From Capra hircus (lineage: Eukaryota > Chordata > Mammalia > Artiodactyla > Bovidae), in the NCBI RefSeq assembly GCF_001704415.2, contig NC_030813.1, positions 12,790,001-12,854,000 on the forward strand: DNA of 64,000 nucleotides, written 5' to 3'. Below the pieces are notes generated by a model. That model saw only the letters and a program-made list of their open reading frames with translations. It searched no databases and was not told where the DNA came from. How positions within the stretch are numbered: the stretch's first letter is position 1; every line of letters starts with the position of its first letter. Position numbers and translations under genes: made by a program. Of this stretch, positions 60,350 to 64,000 are shown piece by piece.

Positions 60350-60575
60350 GAGAGCTTCCCAGGTGGCACTAGTGGTAAAGAACTTGCCTGTAACAGGGGA
60401 CAAAAGAGACACGGGTTTGCTCCCTGGGTTGGGAAGATCTCCTGGAGAAGGGAATGGCAACCCACTCCAGTATTCTTGCCTGGAGAATCCCACAGACAGA
60501 GGAGTCTGGTGGGCTACAGTCCATGGGGCCACAAACAGTCAGACACGACCAAAACGACTTAGCATGCATGCATGT
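60350..60575 (+). mobile_element. Bov-tA SINE
   Basis: GAGCTTCCCAGGTGGCACTA to AAACGACTTAGCATGCATGC. Confidence 0.88.
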
Positions 60576-63500
60576 GTGCTAAGACAGAAGAGAGAATCCT
60601 TCAAAAGTTTTAGAAATCACTGGAACCTTGATAAATCTCACAAAGGATAAAATCATGATTTCAGTAGTGCAGCCTATATCTAAACAAGCCACATGTATGG
60701 GTCACTGGCACGCAGACACTTCATCACAGGAGCCTGGGTAGCATTCATCAAAATAGAGCAGGAAGAGAACAGAAACAGTTACTGACTTTGGCCAGCTAAG
60801 TGTGCCATTATTATGTGTGAACAAGCATCAAGGTTAAGAGGAGAAACAGGGCAAACAGGAGTTATGAGAGAGTGTTGCCAGCCTAATGCAGCAGAGTTCA
60901 TGCACCCCAGAGGAAAGTTTCAAATACTATGCAGACAAGGGAATCTGCACTGAAAACAGGAAAGTAAGAGTTTACAAAATTATTAATTTATAGTTTTAAA
61001 CATTAGTGTGATTTTTAAGACGCAAATTCTGTGCATTAACTTTTAAACATACAAAGGAAAATGAAAAATATTCCTCTAGAAAAATTTTTGTCCCACCCTT
61101 CATAATATCTTTAATTTCCCTGCTAATAAATGTAATTGAGGATAGTTTTTCACAAAATGTTAACATTTCTGGTTCTGTTTCATTCTGTGATAACTGCTTA
61201 TGCTACAATCCACAAGTTGACCAAATAAATTTTTCTTCCTAGGTTTGCTTCAGAAGACTAAGCTATGACAAATTAGAGTTGATGACACAAAAATAGTACT
61301 TAGGTGTTTAGAATTGGTAGGGTATCTACTGTGTCTTAGGCAATGGTGACACAGTATAGGAAGAAAATCAGCCATTATTATCGACACAGCAAATTGGTCA
61401 AATTCCATGACACCAGGGTATGTGGGACACTGTTCTCATCTTATAAATTAAAACTACAAAGTATGTAGGCTTAAAGAAAGAACTTTAGTCCTCCCAGGTA
61501 AACACATTTAGTTATCACTATATCATGCAGTCACTTACATAGAGAAAAATGCATGGAACGTTAACAGAAGTGCTTGTGTGTGTTCTGATCAGAGTACAAG
61601 TGCTCTCTACAGGAGGTTGTTGAAAACAGCTCAGCTTACAAGGTCATCATACCCTTGATCATAGCGATGAATTTAGTGTCAAGAGTGAACCAACATTACA
61701 CAGATAAATGAACCAACTTTACACATCTAAATATTTTATTAAGCTAGACTGAGGTAGGCAAGTGGACAACTAATGGCAAAGAAATCAGAAAGGAAAAAAT
61801 TTACTGAGTTTGGCCATTCAGTAGGAAAGTAAATTGAAACTAGAAACGAAGTGTACTCTTGGGAGGGACCAGGGATTGAGTCATAATTTGTGAGGTTATT
61901 ATCTGTATGTGGAGAGCAGATGCCTGCTTCTGAAAATAATCAGAGAATTAAGTATGGTAAATCAAAGACCAAGTCAATTCTCATAGCCAAGGTAGAAAAA
62001 GGGCTACTCAAGACATACGCTGTTACCACTGAAACGGCAGGAGCGTACTGTATAGGTTCTGCAGATTCACAGTGCGTGTCAACTTACAAAAGAGGCAGAG
62101 AAGTAGTACAATTATCCCAGGAATTCAAACTATGTAAAATTATAATTTTGCACACCAATGGGAGGATGAAAAGTGCTCAGCAAATGTTAGTTGCCAATGT
62201 AATTTTATTACCAGCAAATAAATATACTTATACACATTACCAAAACAAACTCAAGTACCTGTCTAGAAGAGACGTTGTTTGATATAAACTATTTTTTTAT
62301 TCAACCAAAAATCTCTACCATTCAAATTCTAGTTCGTAGTAGTTACTCACTTAATAATTATTTTATCCAAGGTACTGCAATATGCTGAAGTATATCTGCA
62401 TTCATAATGGAAATAGAGAGGAGGATTAATGGGAAATGAATTGTGATAATATTTTCTAATGTAACATAAAAAAGAAGAGAAATTAATAAGTACAATATAA
62501 AAGCTTCTGGGTGGCTTTAAGTGGAAAATGTTCAACTTTCTAGCATAATCATCTGAGTTTCTTGATTGAGTTTCACAGAATTTTAAAGATCATTGGAGGG
62601 ACTAAATGGTTTTGTAAGCTCTTACGCAACTTACTCTAGAATACATAACCCAGAAGGCTCATGTGTGAAGGCTAATTACAGTGATTAAAGAGACATGCAT
62701 CTCAGTTACCAAGCTTCCTTTGATGGCAAAAAAGATTTCCCTTACTAGCTTACTATAAATTCTTCTTCCAGTGCTGTTTTCTAGTATAAAAGTCGAAAGT
62801 TCTGAAATATCGCCACTTGTGTTCAATGGGTGAGTGTGAGTGTTTTATGTTATATACAAAGTCCTTTCTACGGCTGATAAAGTGTTTGTAGTTATAGGGT
62901 TGGCATCTGCTGCTGGGTCCTTTGTCATCTGCTTCCTCCCCATTAATGACAACTTGTGCTTCCGCAGATGGCTTTTTTCTCCACCACCCACGCCCAGCCT
63001 TTGACTCATGTCCTTCAGAGCCCACATGCTTTGCAGCCCCATGTTTGGTAGGTAACTGCCCCGAGCAAAAGCTCCTCATTTCCTAAGTGACCTCCTCAAA
63101 GGAGTTATGTTTCCAGGTTACCTGTTCTACTTATACTTTATTGGTTTCAGTCATGCTAGGATGTAAGCATCTGGCACAGTTTGAGCAGTTTGAGGCAGAA
63201 GCCAGAAACAAGGAGGAAGTTTGTACTACCACCCCTAGAAGAATGCAGGAGAGGTCTTATTTTCACTGAGCTATACAGCTGAATTGTTTGTGAACTGCTG
63301 AGGTTCCTTTAAGTGCTTACCATGGGCTCTTTTCTCCATAGCACCCTCTAGTTCAAAGGCAGCTATCATCACTATCATTGGATCTTTGTAAAATGATTAA
63401 CACCATGATGATACTTGCTGTGGGTTTATAAGATGTGGCATTATCAGGATACACAGGCTCTAACAGAAAATAATGGAACCACAATAAACTTCTTCCTGCA

Positions 63501-64000
63501 AAATGACTCAACTCAGTCCCTAAAATACAAAACAAAAACAACTGCACAGCTTCATAAGATTACTTCATTTTCTGTATCTTCTGTCTTGACTACTTCCAGA
63601 AAATTTCAAGTGTTACCACAACAGGAACTACTTTCTTCCATCATTTTTTCTGCCAAATAAGAGCTTACAAAAATACACAGTCTATTAAATAAAACTTGCA
63701 TCATATACACAAAAATAGACAATCTCCATTCCAACTTAATGGCCCAAATAACATTTTATTCTTGTTATTTGTACCTATCACCCCAAGTGCTATGAGAGCT
63801 TCTTGGTTGCAGGGACTGTGTCTGGGACATAGTGTCAGGCCAAAGTAATTCCTATTATATGAAGAAAAACTTGGAAATTCAATGGAACTACCTCAATCAC
63901 TTACAAAAATAAAGAGAAGCAAAAACAACTGAAAACAGTGCAGAATCATATAGGAACAAGAAAGATCGCTAATAGATTTCAGGGCCACATCATTTCATGT
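60576..64000. other. Long repeat-poor intron to the right edge
   Basis: About 3.4 kb without young repeats. ORFs of 130 codons (61890-62282, plus) and 108 codons (62753-63079, minus) are the longest non-repeat frames. Neither has a recognisable domain or splice sites fitting ANK2, and I treat both as chance. A weak L2-like 3' end may lie at 63755-63840 (GCAGGGACTGTGTCTGGGAC). Confidence 0.45.

Noticed and set aside
61890..62282. 130-codon plus ORF in repeat-poor sequence
   Set aside because: On the strand opposite to ANK2, AT-rich codon use, no domain, and no start or polyadenylation context that supports a separate gene.
62753..63079. 108-codon minus ORF
   Set aside because: Same strand as ANK2 but no donor of usable phase follows it and the residues resemble no protein I know.
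1..64000. CRISPR arrays, operons, prophage, ribosomal or transfer RNA genes
   Set aside because: Looked for; tRNA-like sequences seen are all SINE heads, and the direct repeats are target-site duplications or minisatellites.

Overview
The window is intronic mammalian DNA from a ruminant, most likely cattle or a close bovine. It holds BovB LINEs, tRNA-derived Bov-tA and Bov-A2 SINEs (some Bov-A2 copies ending in AGC repeats) and cetartiodactyl CHR-2 type SINEs, over an older layer of MIR, L2 and L1 fragments. No bacterial or viral genes are present. Almost every longer ORF is a shadow of a repeat.

The recognisable host gene is ANK2 (ankyrin-B), transcribed on the minus strand. Exon 2 (10942-11043, 102 bp, phase 0) encodes the start of the ankyrin-repeat membrane-binding domain. 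Coordinates 1-10941 are therefore intron 2, and everything above 11043 is upstream of exon 2, that is intron 1 or alternative 5' exon territory.

The most interesting signal lies in that upstream region. A 214-bp stretch at 41305-41518 has a good 3' splice site, a good 5' splice site and 71 open codons, and it ends in the phase exon 2 needs. It looks like an alternative coding exon that would give ankyrin-B a basic, tyrosine-rich N-terminal extension. A second candidate, at about 44986-45445, is a CpG-enriched island with GC boxes on the minus strand. An ATG in good context opens 45 codons that end at a GTAAGT donor, again in phase with exon 2, so it could be an alternative promoter and first exon. 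Two weaker start-exon candidates (57140-57183 and 59223-59251) have the phase needed to feed the 214-bp exon.

Region by region: 1-10.9 kb, intron 2 with four BovB segments, an L1 nested in an L2, and Bov-tA copies. 11-31 kb, SINE-dense intron with an L1 ORF2/3'UTR copy at 27.5-29 kb. 30-33 kb, two retroposed inserts with target-site duplications and a short L1. 37-39 kb, a three-unit Bov-A2 and an L1 carrying a Bov-A2. 40.4-45.5 kb, repeat-poor, with both strong alternative-exon candidates. 46-60 kb, intron with nested and inverted SINEs. 60.6-64 kb, nearly repeat-free AT-rich intron.

Repeat family names rest on recognising sequence patterns, not on a library search. Repeat boundaries are good to about 5-20 bp.
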